38,551 bases of DNA from an uncultured Bacilli bacterium (GTDB lineage: Bacteria > Bacillota_I > Bacilli_A > RF39 > UBA660): NCBI GenBank assembly GCA_910584085.1, contig CAJTZY010000013.1, positions 1 to 38,551 of the forward strand. The letters run 5' to 3'. The translations under genes were made by a program, and so were the position numbers. Under the pieces are notes generated by a model. It searched no databases. It saw nothing but the letters and a program-made list of their open reading frames with translations, and had not been told where the DNA came from. Below, piece by piece: positions 8,171-17,870 of the stretch (its first letter is position 1; every line of letters begins with the position of its first letter).

Positions 8171-8630
8171 TTTTTTCCTTAAACATTGCTATTATTTTTT
8201 TATAATCAGCTTCATTAAACATCTTTTTTTCAAATGTTAAATAATCCCTAGATTTTTTAAATTTAACTTTAAAGCAATCCCTTTCAACGACAATTTTATT
8301 TATTTTATTATATTTATAATCCGTTTTAGAATTATTTACGGTTACAGAAAATTTATTAGGAGTAAGTTCAATTGTATATTTTCCATATGTATTATAATTA
8401 AGCATTTCATTAACTTTTAAATATGCAGCTACATATAATTTATTTAACAAAAATATTACTACTAATAGTCCAATTATAAATACTGGTAAATATATTAAAG
8501 AAACTTTATTAAATGTTAAACACATATAAATTACAATTCCTATTATAAATAATACTATATTATTTACCTTTCTAGCTCTTAGTAAATATTTTTTATAATC
8601 TTTTTTACTATATTCAAAACTTACTTTCAC
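8160..8630 (-). CDS. YcxB-like membrane protein
   Basis: The 156-residue product has two adjacent membrane helices (about 27-45 and 47-67) followed by a basic C-terminal domain with the alternating pattern of the YcxB-like fold (TIELTPNKFSVTVNNSKTDYKYNKI style beta strands, split here for brevity). YcxB-like proteins are small, of unknown function, and may be membrane-attached regulators or sensors. The start is a GTG that overlaps the uvrA TGA stop as GTGA (8627-8630), so it is translationally coupled to uvrA. That coupling suggests coexpression with excision repair but does not prove a shared role. Confidence 0.7.
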   Translation of the reverse strand: MKVSFEYSKKDYKKYLLRARKVNNIVLFIIGIVIYMCLTFNKVSLIYLPVFIIGLLVVIFLLNKLYVAAYLKVNEMLNYNTYGKYTIELTPNKFSVTVNNSKTDYKYNKINKIVVERDCFKVKFKKSRDYLTFEKKMFNEADYKKIIAMFKEKSKS

Positions 8631-11434
8631 TTTAACATTCCTTTCAAAAACTCTCCTGTGTAACTACCACTTACTTTAGATACTTCTTCAGGTGTGCCTG
8701 TTGCAACAATAGTTCCGCCTCCAGTACCGCCTTCTGGACCTAAATCAATTATATAATCAGCTACTTTTATAACATCAAGATTATGTTCAATTACTAAAAC
8801 AGTATCTCCGTTTTCTACTATTCTATTTAATATTTCTAGTAATTTCTTTATATCGTGTGTATGAAGCCCTGTTGTAGGTTCATCTAATATAAATAAACTT
8901 TTACCTGTAGGCTTCTTTTGTAATTCCTTAGCAAGTTTTACACGACCTGCCTCTCCACCTGAAAGTGTAGGCGCGCTTTGTCCAAGTTTTATATAAGAAA
9001 GTCCAACATCCATAAGCACCTGTAATTTATCTTTTACTTTTGGAATATTTTTAAAGAATTCTAAAGCTTCTTCTACGTTCATTTCAAGAACGTCATAAAT
9101 ATTTTTTTCTTTATATTTTATTTGTAGTGTTTCTCTATTATATCTAGTACCATGACACACCTCACATGGGACATATACATCTGGCAAGAAATGCATTTCT
9201 ATTTTTTTTACTCCATCTCCAAAGCAAGCTTCACACCTTCCGCCTTTAACATTGAATGAAAATCTTCCTTTATCATAGCCTCTCATTTTTGCTTCCTTAG
9301 TTGATGCGAATACATCTCTGATATCATCAAATACTCCTACATAAGTTGCAGGATTACTACGTGGAGTTCTTCCAATTGGTGCCTGTGATATATCTATTAC
9401 TTTGTCTATATTTTCAAGACCTAATATTTTTTTATGTTTACCTGGTTTTAATTTAGATTTATAAAGATTTGCAGCAACAGTTTTATATAAAACTTCATTT
9501 ACTAAACTACTTTTACCACTTCCACTTACTCCAGTTACACATATAAATTTTCCAAGTGGAAATTTTACATTAACGTTCTTTAAATTATTTTCAGTAGCAC
9601 CCTTAACTTCTAAATATTTGCCACTACCCTTTCTTCTTTTTTTAGGAACTTCTATCTTAAGTTTACCACCTAAATATTTTCCAGTTAAACTATTATCATT
9701 TTCCATAACCTCTTTAGGTGTTCCTGCTGCGACAATCTCACCGCCATGTATTCCAGCAAGTGGCCCAACATCAACCAAATAATCTGCTGCAAGCATAGTA
9801 TCTGTATCGTGTTCAACTACAACAAGTGTATTTCCTAAATCTCTCATTTCAAGTAATGAATTTATTAATCTAGCATTATCTCTTTGGTGAAGTCCTATAC
9901 TTGGTTCATCAAGAACGTATAATACTCCAGTTAAATGGGACCCTATTTGTGTTGCAAGTCTAATTCTGCCTGCTTCTCCTCCACTAAGTGTTCCTGCCAT
10001 TCTATCTAAAGTTAAATAACTAAGTCCAACATTAATTAAAAATTTAAGTCTATCTTTTATTTCTTTTAAAATTAATTCTGCTATCTTCGCTTGCTCTTTA
10101 TTTAACTTTAAATTACTTAAAAATTCATATAATTCTTGTATAGACATCTTTGTCATTTCGTATATATTTTTTTTATTTATTTTTACAGCCAGTACCGATT
10201 CATTTAAACGAGCCCCATGACAGGTTGTACAAGGAAGTTCCATCATAAATTTTTCTAACCATTCTCTTATCCAACCACTTTTAGTTTCTATATAACGTCT
10301 CTCTAAATTATTTATTATTCCTTCAAAGTAATCAGTTGTTTTTCTTGTATTACCATTGTTAGCAATATAATTAAATTCAAGTGGTTCATTTGAACCATAT
10401 AAAATTAAATCGAGTTCTGATTTTTTCAAGTCTTTTATTGGTTTATTTAAGTCTATATTATAATGTTTTGCGAGTGTTATTATCTGTGTATTTGAAATAG
10501 AAGCATCCATATTATAAGCAACTATTCCACCATCCATAATACTTTTATCTTTATCAGGAATTATTAAATCTTCATCTATTTTCTGTTTTATTCCAAGACC
10601 ATTACAATCTGGACAAGCACCATATGGAGCATTAAAACTAAATAATCTTGGTTCAAGTTCTGGAAGTGAAAAATCGCAATCAGGACAAGCATATTTTTCA
10701 CTCATAACTATTTCCTCGGCACCTATTACATCTATTACACATTTACCTTTAGAAAGTTTACAAGAAAGTTCTATTGCCTCATAAAGTCTAGTTCTTATTT
10801 CATCTTTAATTATAAGTCTATCAATTATTACCTCTATATTATGTTTTTTATTTTTTTCAAGATTTATTTCCTCATTTAATTCATACTCTTCATTATCTAT
10901 TCTAATTCTAGAATATCCATCTTTTTTTAAATCATCAAGTAAATCCTTATGGGTACCCTTTTCTCCATGAACTACTGGGGATAATACTCTAATCTTAGTA
11001 CCAACATCAAGTTCTAGTATTTGATTTGTCATTTCTTCTATACTTTGACTAGATATTGGTCTGTTATGATTAGGACAATATGGAACACCGATTCTAGCGT
11101 ATAAAAGTCTTAAATAATCATATATTTCAGTAACTGTTCCAACAGTACTTCTAGGATTATTGTTAGTTGTTTTCTGATCTATACTTATACTTGGTGAGAG
11201 ACCTTCTATACTATCTACATCAGGTTTTTCTGTGCCACCTAAAAATTGCCTTGCATATGCACTTAAACTTTCTACATAACGTCTCTGACCCTCAGCATAA
11301 ATAGTATCAAAAGCTAAGCTACTTTTCCCACTTCCAGAAACACCTGTCATTACTATTAATTTATTTTTTGGAAGTTCTAAGTCTACATTTTTCAGATTAT
11401 TTTCTCTTGCACCCTTTATTATAATTTTATCCAT
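8627..11434 (-). CDS. uvrA: Excinuclease ABC subunit A
   Basis: UvrA recognises DNA damage in nucleotide excision repair and loads UvrB. The 935-residue product contains two ABC ATPase modules with Walker A GVSGSGKSS at both ends, two LSGGEAGR signature motifs and the zinc-binding modules (CPDCDF ... CPDCNG in the first half; CEACFGDG ... CEVCHG in the second). Length and motif order match bacterial UvrA and nothing is missing. The gene ends in TGA, one of the clearest signs that TGA is a stop in this genome. GGTGAT precedes the ATG. No uvrB or uvrC lies in the window, so the usual uvrBA neighbourhood is absent. Confidence 0.97.
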   Translation of the reverse strand: MDKIIIKGARENNLKNVDLELPKNKLIVMTGVSGSGKSSLAFDTIYAEGQRRYVESLSAYARQFLGGTEKPDVDSIEGLSPSISIDQKTTNNNPRSTVGTVTEIYDYLRLLYARIGVPYCPNHNRPISSQSIEEMTNQILELDVGTKIRVLSPVVHGEKGTHKDLLDDLKKDGYSRIRIDNEEYELNEEINLEKNKKHNIEVIIDRLIIKDEIRTRLYEAIELSCKLSKGKCVIDVIGAEEIVMSEKYACPDCDFSLPELEPRLFSFNAPYGACPDCNGLGIKQKIDEDLIIPDKDKSIMDGGIVAYNMDASISNTQIITLAKHYNIDLNKPIKDLKKSELDLILYGSNEPLEFNYIANNGNTRKTTDYFEGIINNLERRYIETKSGWIREWLEKFMMELPCTTCHGARLNESVLAVKINKKNIYEMTKMSIQELYEFLSNLKLNKEQAKIAELILKEIKDRLKFLINVGLSYLTLDRMAGTLSGGEAGRIRLATQIGSHLTGVLYVLDEPSIGLHQRDNARLINSLLEMRDLGNTLVVVEHDTDTMLAADYLVDVGPLAGIHGGEIVAAGTPKEVMENDNSLTGKYLGGKLKIEVPKKRRKGSGKYLEVKGATENNLKNVNVKFPLGKFICVTGVSGSGKSSLVNEVLYKTVAANLYKSKLKPGKHKKILGLENIDKVIDISQAPIGRTPRSNPATYVGVFDDIRDVFASTKEAKMRGYDKGRFSFNVKGGRCEACFGDGVKKIEMHFLPDVYVPCEVCHGTRYNRETLQIKYKEKNIYDVLEMNVEEALEFFKNIPKVKDKLQVLMDVGLSYIKLGQSAPTLSGGEAGRVKLAKELQKKPTGKSLFILDEPTTGLHTHDIKKLLEILNRIVENGDTVLVIEHNLDVIKVADYIIDLGPEGGTGGGTIVATGTPEEVSKVSGSYTGEFLKGMLK

Positions 11435-11444
11435 TTTATCACCA

Positions 11445-11924
11445 CTATCTTACTATAAACTTTTTATAATCTTTTTGATAATCATCAATCATAGTTAATA
11501 TATCACTATTATCTTTAAATTTTTCTTTAAATAGGTCTATTTCATCACTATTAAGTCTAAAGCCTTTTATGAATCTTGCAACTTTTGTTATATCTAAGCT
11601 AAGCCCTTTATCTATTATTTCCTCACGATTAAGTTCCTTTTTTATCTCTAATTTTTCTACAGAATACATATCATAATATCCGTGATATCGATCAGCATAT
11701 GTAACAATATTACCACTGCCAATAACTTCGCATATCCTTACATTTTTCTTGTATGCATCAAAATATTTAAATGTATCCTCCATATTCTTGCATAGATGGA
11801 ATCTTTTTATATTAAATCCTAGTTTATTAAGTGATTCCAATGTATATATTTTTCCAACACAAAATTTTATACCATATTTATTTGTAAAATCTTCATTAAA
11901 GCATTTATATCCACTAACAACCAT
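11445..11924 (-). CDS. DUF7666-like protein of unknown function
   Basis: About 159 residues. The N-terminal two thirds (GYKCFNEDFT ... KFCVGKIYTL ... RFHLCKNMEDTFKYFD) resembles the DUF7666 domain found in phage and accessory-region proteins, where a GYKxFxxDxx start and a GFHxCxN-like motif recur; the C-terminal 50 residues are helical and unassigned. I prefer the ATG at 11924 to the GTG at 11933 because AGGTGG is correctly spaced only for the ATG. It lies ten bases upstream of uvrA on the same strand and may be cotranscribed with it. No function can be given. Similarity to DUF7666 is from memory of the motif and needs a profile search. Confidence 0.55.
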   Translation of the reverse strand: MVVSGYKCFNEDFTNKYGIKFCVGKIYTLESLNKLGFNIKRFHLCKNMEDTFKYFDAYKKNVRICEVIGSGNIVTYADRYHGYYDMYSVEKLEIKKELNREEIIDKGLSLDITKVARFIKGFRLNSDEIDLFKEKFKDNSDILTMIDDYQKDYKKFIVR

Positions 11925-11984
11925 AAAAACCACCTAATAATTATTATATCATTAAATCTGATTTTATAAAAGAAAAAATAATAA

Positions 11985-12632
11985 CTATTCGTTACTATTA
12001 ATTTGCAATCTTTTTATTTTTGAGTATGAACTATCTTTTTTAATTTCGCTAGCTTCTTTTAAATCAGCTAAATTCATAAATTCATTTATTATTTTGCTGC
12101 TTGTTTCTTCATCAACACCGATTTTTTTTAATTCACTTATTATATTATTCTGTTTTATTTTTAGTTCTTCTATTTTTTGATTATTCAATATACTTTTTCT
12201 TCTATTTAAATCTTTTTTATTTAATGCATCCTCTATTGTCTTTTCTACTTCATCTAAAGTATTATGTTTTAAAAAACTTTTTGTATAAAAATACTTTTCA
12301 AAAGAAACAGTAGCCACTAATGGTAATAACAGTGAATTTGATACAAAAAGTAAAATAGCATTACTAGCAGTTAATGGTAAAATAATAAACGATAATATTG
12401 TAATAATTAAAAATAATAATGTTGATATAATTCCAAAGTTTCTATATTTTTTTAAATCTTTGCTTTTAATATTTATTTCTGACTTTAATTCAATTAATTT
12501 TTGAATACAACCATCTAACCTTTTTTCATATAAACTACTATTAACACTACTTTTATTTATCTCTTTTATTTGATTATCAATTTTAATTAATTCTTCTTTA
12601 TAACTATTTAACTCATCTATTTTAAGTTTCAT
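11985..12632 (-). CDS. Coiled-coil membrane protein, paralogue A
   Basis: About 215 residues: an N-terminal coiled coil (about 5-60), the basic KKYRNFGI junction, two hydrophobic helices (about 63-105), then FEKYFYTKSFLKHN and a second charged coiled coil ending in a Ser/Lys-rich tail. It is clearly related to the next gene: both share a KYR..GI junction, a KYF.TK..LK.N.L..VE..I stretch and an LNN..IE.L...QN.I motif. The start is set at the ATG preceded by AAAGGTGAT; the alternative GTG at 12647 lies inside that ribosome binding site. Function is unknown; the layout (coiled coil, two helices, coiled coil) would put both coils in the cytoplasm. Confidence 0.65.
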   Translation of the reverse strand: MKLKIDELNSYKEELIKIDNQIKEINKSSVNSSLYEKRLDGCIQKLIELKSEINIKSKDLKKYRNFGIISTLLFLIITILSFIILPLTASNAILLFVSNSLLLPLVATVSFEKYFYTKSFLKHNTLDEVEKTIEDALNKKDLNRRKSILNNQKIEELKIKQNNIISELKKIGVDEETSSKIINEFMNLADLKEASEIKKDSSYSKIKRLQINSNE

Positions 12633-12735
12633 GCAATCACCTTTCACTAAATATATAAATTTTAAATAACATATGTTTAATTATCTCAGATATAAATAAA
12701 TAAGTAAAGTTTTTTTTACATTTATCATTAATTTT

Positions 12736-13425
12736 TCATTTTTTTACCTTTTGTAATGGAACAAATTCTTGATTTTCAACGTTATCAACATTTGATAAGT
12801 CAATTATATCTATATAATTTTTAATAAGTTCTTCATTAATATCACAATTTGAGAAATTCATTAATGTTTTTTCTAAATCATTTTTTATTCTATTTTGTTC
12901 TTCTTTTAAATGTTCTATTCTTTTATTATTTAACAAATATTGTTGTTTACTTAATTTTTGATTACGGGATTTTTTTATAATTAATCTTTCTACTTTAGAT
13001 AAGTTATTATTCTTTAGATATCTTTTTGTTGCAAAATATTTATTAAATGTACCATAAAAAATTGATAAAGTAATAGGATAAAAAGGTATAAAAAATGTTA
13101 ACCATAGTACAAATAAGGATTGTAAATTAGTAATTTCAAATAAATGAGCAGCATATGGTCCTAATAAAGAAACAAGTATAAGACACAAAATTAAGCATAA
13201 TATACACTCAAATCTAAGTATTCCTATTTTCTTTCTATATTTTACTATTTTATCTTTTTTCTTTTTTAATTTTACAATGTCATTTAACAAATTCTCTTCT
13301 GAGTTTTTTATTTTATTATTTTCATTAGTAATTGAATTAATTTTTCTATTTACAATCATTAAGTCTTCCTTTAACTCCTTTAATTTATTTTTTTCTATCG
13401 TTATATTTTCTATGTATATTTTCAT
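12736..13425 (-). CDS. Coiled-coil membrane protein, paralogue B
   Basis: About 229 residues with the same layout as its downstream neighbour: N-terminal coiled coil, KYRKKIGI junction, two long hydrophobic segments (about 75-125 of this start), then NKYFATKRYLKNN and a charged C-terminal coil. The two genes lie in the same orientation about 100 bases apart and look like a tandem duplication that has diverged strongly. GGTGA supports the ATG at 13425; the ATG at 13443 has no ribosome binding site. I do not recognise the family. Confidence 0.62.
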   Translation of the reverse strand: MKIYIENITIEKNKLKELKEDLMIVNRKINSITNENNKIKNSEENLLNDIVKLKKKKDKIVKYRKKIGILRFECILCLILCLILVSLLGPYAAHLFEITNLQSLFVLWLTFFIPFYPITLSIFYGTFNKYFATKRYLKNNNLSKVERLIIKKSRNQKLSKQQYLLNNKRIEHLKEEQNRIKNDLEKTLMNFSNCDINEELIKNYIDIIDLSNVDNVENQEFVPLQKVKK

Positions 13426-13484
13426 AAGTTCACCGTTTTTCATTATATCATAAAATTATTAAAAACCAATGAATATTTTATAAT

Positions 13485-14081
13485 TTATAGTAAATTTATG
13501 AAATATTTAAATATATTTTCCTGTTTTTTATCATATTTAACCATACTTTCTGGATGCCACTGAACACCTAAAAAGAATTTCTTAGTACTATCTTCTATAG
13601 CTTCTATGCGATTATCATGGCTTAATGCGCTTACTTTTAATGTTGTATCTTTTATTGCCGATTTATGTCTACTATTTACTTTAATATAATCTAACTTAAA
13701 TATATCATAAAGTTTAGAATCTTTATTTATATGAATACTATGAACATAGTCCATATCCTTTTTATGATGATCTATATCAATCATTTTACCATTAAATAAT
13801 ATTCCCATAAGTTGCATTCCTAAGCATATACCAAGTACCGGAATATCCTTTTCATATATATACTCGAGTGCTTCTTTATCATATTCTTCAAAACTATCTC
13901 CACCTGAAAATATTATCCCATCACACATATTTATTACTTCTTTATAGTTCTCATTTAAAACAATTCCTATAGGTATTGCCCCATTTTTATAAACACTATT
14001 TACTATATCAGTATATATTATATCAATATCATGATTTTCACTACTTTTATACTTTCTTGTAACAATTCCTACAATACGCAT
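13485..14081 (-). CDS. Class I glutamine amidotransferase-like hydrolase (peptidase C26, PuuD-like)
   Basis: The 198-residue product has the class I GATase triad: Cys in GICLGMQLMG, and His plus Glu in GVQWHPE. The N-terminal IVGIVTRKY and GIIFSGGDS segments match gamma-glutamyl hydrolases of the PuuD/peptidase C26 group rather than trpG or pabA. It is shorter than PuuD (about 250), lacking much of the early insert. Expected activity is hydrolysis of a gamma-glutamyl amide bond; the substrate is not predictable here. Its ATG follows GGTGAT. It sits between mutS and the coiled-coil genes with no obvious functional link. Confidence 0.82.
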   Translation of the reverse strand: MRIVGIVTRKYKSSENHDIDIIYTDIVNSVYKNGAIPIGIVLNENYKEVINMCDGIIFSGGDSFEEYDKEALEYIYEKDIPVLGICLGMQLMGILFNGKMIDIDHHKKDMDYVHSIHINKDSKLYDIFKLDYIKVNSRHKSAIKDTTLKVSALSHDNRIEAIEDSTKKFFLGVQWHPESMVKYDKKQENIFKYFINLL

Positions 14082-14134
14082 ATTATCACCAATATAGTTT
14101 ATTATTTTAATTTTTTTTTATTCTAAAAGAAAAA

Positions 14135-14152
14135 GAAGAGTTCAAACTCTTC
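14135..14152 (-). terminator. Terminator of mutS
   Basis: GAAGAGTT / AACTCTTC, an 8-bp perfect stem with a 2-base loop (effectively 7 bp and a tetraloop), overlaps the mutS stop codon at 14151 and is followed on the minus strand by TTTTTCTTTT. Confidence 0.75.
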
Positions 14153-16688
14153 ACTTTAATTCTTTTTTTAGTTCATATAGCATATTAAGTGCATCCATCG
14201 GAGTCATATTTATAGGATCAATTTGTTTTATTTTTTTCTCTATATTAGATTCCTCTTTTGGCATTACTAAATCTAGAGGCAAAGATTCTTGTATCTTTAT
14301 ATCTCGTTTTTTCTCTTTAGATTCATAAACACTAAGTATATCACTTGCCCTTTTTATTAAACTGCTTGGTAGATTTGCAAGACGCGCTACATGTATACCA
14401 TAACTTTTATCTACACTTCCATCCTTAATTTTGTGCAAAAATGTTACATTACCATTTTCTTCTTTAGCACTTACATGTACATTTTTTAAATATTTTAAAT
14501 TATTTTCTAAATCTGTTAGTTCATGGTAATGTGTTGAAAACATCATTTTACATTCTATATTATCATGGATATATTCTATTATAGATTGAGCTAGGGCCAT
14601 TCCATCAAATGTGGCAGTACCACGTCCAAGTTCATCAAATAAAACTAAGGAGTTTTTGGTTGCATTACTAATGGCATTATTTGCCTCATTCATTTCTACC
14701 ATAAATGTAGACTCTCCACTTACTAAATCGTCACTGGCACCAATCCTTGTATATATTGCATCAAATATAGGAAGTGTTGCACTTTTGGCTGGTATAAAGC
14801 ACCCTATTTGTGCCATTATAACTGTTATTGCAAGTTGCCTCATATATGTACTTTTACCTGCCATATTAGGTCCTGTTATTAAAAGTATATTTGTGTCTTC
14901 CCCCATATATATATCATTTTGTACATATTCATGGTTAAGCACTTTCTCTACTACTGCATGTCTATTATCCTTTATATCTACTATTCTTTTATCAGTAATA
15001 ACTGGCCTTATATAATTATTTTCTTCTGCTACTGTTGAAAATGATTGAAGAACATCTATTTCACTAATTATTTTTGCTATTTTTTGTAATCTTGGAATAT
15101 ATTCTTTTATTTTATCTCTAACATTAACAAAAAGTTCATATTCTAAATTTATTATTTTTTCTTCAGCATTAAGAATCATAGACTCTTTTTCTTTAAGTAT
15201 AGGGCTTATATATCTTTCACAATTAGATAATGTTTGCTTTCTTTCATAACCATATTCATCTTTTACTAAATTAGTCATTCCTTTAGATACTTCAATAAAA
15301 TATCCAAATACTTTATTATACCCTACCTTTAAAGTTCTAATACCAGTTCTTTCTTTTTCTTCAGCTTCAAATCTAGCAATAAAATCTTTACCACCAGTTC
15401 TGATACTTTTAAGTTCATCTAATTCCTGGTTATATCCTTCCTTTATTAAGTAGCCTTCCTTTATACTCATTGGAGGATTTTCATATATAGATTTATCTAG
15501 TAATTCATATAAATCATTTAATGTTTCAATATCACTAAAATTTATAGAATTTAATATATTTTTTATATCAGGCAAAACTTTAAGTGATGATTTAAGCTGT
15601 AATAAATCTCTTGCATTTGCATTACCGAAGGCTATTCTACCACTTAAACGTTCTAGGTCGTAAACTTCATAAAGTAAATTTTTAAGATCTTCTTTAAGTA
15701 TAAATTCTTCAAGTAATTTTTCTACTATATTGTATCTTTTATTAATTTCATTTTTATCAATTAAAGGATTTTCTATATATGTTTTAAGCATACGAGATCC
15801 CATTGCTGTCTTTGTTTTATCAAGTAACCATATAAGAGAATATTGCCTTTGTTTAAGTCTTAATGTCTCAGTTAGCTCTAAATTTCTTTTGGTATGCACA
15901 TCCATCCTTAAATAACTATTATTTACTTTTACTATAGCCTTTTGCAAATGTGATAAACTATTCATCTTTATAGATATTAAATAAGTTATTAAATGTCTTA
16001 TAGTTTTAATAAGCCTATCATCAGTTACATCTTCATAAACATAGTTATATTCTTCTAATTCCCCTATATCGTCAGATATAGAAATAGATATTTTGAATTG
16101 ATTTTTAAGTATATTAGTAATATTTTTATCAAAATTAGAATTAACAATTATTTCACTTAAATTAATACTTACAATTTCACTCACTAATACACTTGGATTA
16201 TGTTCTATTAAAGTTGCATAAACTATACCTGTGGTTATATCTGTATAACAAATTGAATATGTACACCCATTATCCATTATATTTCCAATATAATTAAACT
16301 CATTTTCTTTTAAGGATTCACTATTCATAAGAGTTCCTTTACTTACTATTCCAGTGATTCCTCGCTCTACTATTCCTTTAGAATTTTTAGGATCCTCTAA
16401 TTGTTCACAAATTCCTACTTTATATCCTTTTTCTACCATTTTTTTTACATAAATATCTACAGCATGATGAGGTACTCCACACATCGGAACTTTTTCATCT
16501 AATCCAGCATTACGCCCAGTAAGGGTTAGTTCAAGTTCTCTAGATGTAATAAGAGCATCTTCAAAAAACACCTCATAGAAATCGCCTAATCTATAAAAAA
16601 TTATTACATCAGGGTATTTGCTTTTTACATCTATATAGTGCTTCATCATAGGAGAAACTTTATTTAAGTCTACATCACACATCTTCAT
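14151..16688 (-). CDS. mutS: DNA mismatch repair protein MutS
   Basis: MutS binds mismatches and starts mismatch repair. The 845-residue protein shows the N-terminal mismatch-binding GDFYEVFFEDA motif (Phe-x-Glu type) near residue 37, a helical lever region, Walker A GPNMAGKST at about 606, the FMVEMNEANNA and DELGRGTATFDG (Walker B) segments, and the helix-turn-helix near GIHVARLANLP. The C-terminus has the PMDALNMLYELKKELK tail typical of MutS. This is MutS1, not MutS2, because there is no Smr domain. mutL is not in the window. AGGTGAT precedes the start; an ATG at 16682 is an equally spaced alternative. Confidence 0.97.
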   Translation of the reverse strand: MKMCDVDLNKVSPMMKHYIDVKSKYPDVIIFYRLGDFYEVFFEDALITSRELELTLTGRNAGLDEKVPMCGVPHHAVDIYVKKMVEKGYKVGICEQLEDPKNSKGIVERGITGIVSKGTLMNSESLKENEFNYIGNIMDNGCTYSICYTDITTGIVYATLIEHNPSVLVSEIVSINLSEIIVNSNFDKNITNILKNQFKISISISDDIGELEEYNYVYEDVTDDRLIKTIRHLITYLISIKMNSLSHLQKAIVKVNNSYLRMDVHTKRNLELTETLRLKQRQYSLIWLLDKTKTAMGSRMLKTYIENPLIDKNEINKRYNIVEKLLEEFILKEDLKNLLYEVYDLERLSGRIAFGNANARDLLQLKSSLKVLPDIKNILNSINFSDIETLNDLYELLDKSIYENPPMSIKEGYLIKEGYNQELDELKSIRTGGKDFIARFEAEEKERTGIRTLKVGYNKVFGYFIEVSKGMTNLVKDEYGYERKQTLSNCERYISPILKEKESMILNAEEKIINLEYELFVNVRDKIKEYIPRLQKIAKIISEIDVLQSFSTVAEENNYIRPVITDKRIVDIKDNRHAVVEKVLNHEYVQNDIYMGEDTNILLITGPNMAGKSTYMRQLAITVIMAQIGCFIPAKSATLPIFDAIYTRIGASDDLVSGESTFMVEMNEANNAISNATKNSLVLFDELGRGTATFDGMALAQSIIEYIHDNIECKMMFSTHYHELTDLENNLKYLKNVHVSAKEENGNVTFLHKIKDGSVDKSYGIHVARLANLPSSLIKRASDILSVYESKEKKRDIKIQESLPLDLVMPKEESNIEKKIKQIDPINMTPMDALNMLYELKKELK

Positions 16689-16777
16689 ATAATCACCTAA
16701 TTAATATTTTATCAAATTATTAATCCTAAATCCAGTTTTTGGGATTTTTTTATAAAAAAAATGGGGTCATAATCCAT

Positions 16778-17761
16778 TTATTTTAGACTTTTTAAATATT
16801 TTACTGCTTCATCAAATGTAGATACACCAACTATTTCTATATCATAATTATTTTCATTTTTTAGTTTAATAGCTTCTTCATAATTCTCGCTATTTGGTAC
16901 TAAAAATAAATCAGCATGACTTTTAACCGCACTTTTCAATTTATATTTTACCCCACCAATACTTCCAACATTTCCCTTTTCATCGATGGTTCCAGTACCA
17001 ACTATAGTAAGTCCATGAGTTATATCTTCACTAATTAATGAATTATAAATAGCAAGTGAGGTCATAAGACCACCGCTAGATCCAGATTCATTTGCATCTA
17101 CTTTTACATTTACTTTAGGATAAGTTTCATATTCGCGAACATTACTTACTAATATCCCTATTTTTTTATCATTTTCTTCTTCTATTATATAAGCATATCT
17201 ATTATACTCTTTATCTTTATTTTTAACAGTTATATCTACTTTATCGCCTACTTCTAGGTTATTTAATATTTCTGAAATATCATCTCTATTTTCTATCTTT
17301 TGATTATTTATAGAAAGTATTTCATCACCTACTTTTAAATTGGTATTAGGATTATCTATATATAAAACTGTTAGTTTATTATAAGTTAATTCTATTTTTT
17401 TACCAGCATAGGTATATGCAGTTAAAATAGCATTAGAAATTGATTCTTGCATAAGAATTTTATCTCTTAATAAATAAGATTTATCATTTTCATTTTCTAA
17501 TAACATTTCTTCCTCTTTATAAATATTCCAATCCTTATTAAACATTGAAAATATTAATGTTGGTATTGTTGCTCTATATTCTTTTACAAATGCTAAATTA
17601 AAACTACCTGAACTTTTATATCCTTCAATTTCAATTTTAGTAGATACATCAGTTATACCACCTGGAGCATCTATGTAATATGGAAAATGAATTGTAAGAC
17701 ATAATAATAACAAAATTAAAATTAATACAAATTTATAATTTTTTTTTAAAATTTCTTTCAC
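16778..17761 (-). CDS. PDZ domain Lon-type serine protease (SepM/YlbL-like)
   Basis: The 327-residue protein has one N-terminal membrane helix (about 12-30), a PDZ domain (about 125-200, with KVGDEILSINNQKI as carboxylate loop region) and a C-terminal Lon-type (S16) protease domain. The catalytic Ser lies in DANESGSSGGLMTS and the Lys in the GGVKYKLKSA segment. In Streptococcus SepM trims the competence signal peptide outside the cell and YlbL of Bacillus degrades a checkpoint protein; the substrate here is unknown. The start is GTG after AGGTGAT. Orientation and spacing allow cotranscription with mutS about 90 bases downstream. Confidence 0.88.
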   Translation of the reverse strand: MKEILKKNYKFVLILILLLLCLTIHFPYYIDAPGGITDVSTKIEIEGYKSSGSFNLAFVKEYRATIPTLIFSMFNKDWNIYKEEEMLLENENDKSYLLRDKILMQESISNAILTAYTYAGKKIELTYNKLTVLYIDNPNTNLKVGDEILSINNQKIENRDDISEILNNLEVGDKVDITVKNKDKEYNRYAYIIEEENDKKIGILVSNVREYETYPKVNVKVDANESGSSGGLMTSLAIYNSLISEDITHGLTIVGTGTIDEKGNVGSIGGVKYKLKSAVKSHADLFLVPNSENYEEAIKLKNENNYDIEIVGVSTFDEAVKYLKSLK

Positions 17762-17852
17762 TTTATCACCTAGTATATATTTATGATATCATTTAATTTT
17801 TTATTTGTAAATAAATGTCACTTAAGTTTCATATTTCAAATGAAAGAAAAAA

Positions 17853-17870
17853 AGATAGATAAATCTATCT
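17853..17870 (-). terminator. Terminator of the Asn/Ser-rich membrane protein gene
   Basis: AGATAGA / TCTATCT with a 4-base loop is followed by TTTTTTTCTTTC on the minus strand and overlaps the end of the gene at 17865. Confidence 0.75.

Noticed and set aside
11985..12647. Upstream GTG or TTG starts for several genes (12647, 13443, 11933, 2513, 24252, 22260, 32261)
   Set aside because: In nearly every case the early start codon lies within a Shine-Dalgarno sequence that serves a downstream ATG, or lacks one, so the later ATG was chosen.
14611..15015. Plus-strand 134-residue frame opposite mutS
   Set aside because: It lies within the highly conserved MutS ATPase region and is only its shadow.
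16730..16760. Plus-strand terminator-like hairpin (AAATCC ... GGATTT plus Ts) between SepM-like gene and mutS
   Set aside because: No plus-strand gene precedes it, and on the minus strand it has no T tract; probably chance in AT-rich sequence.
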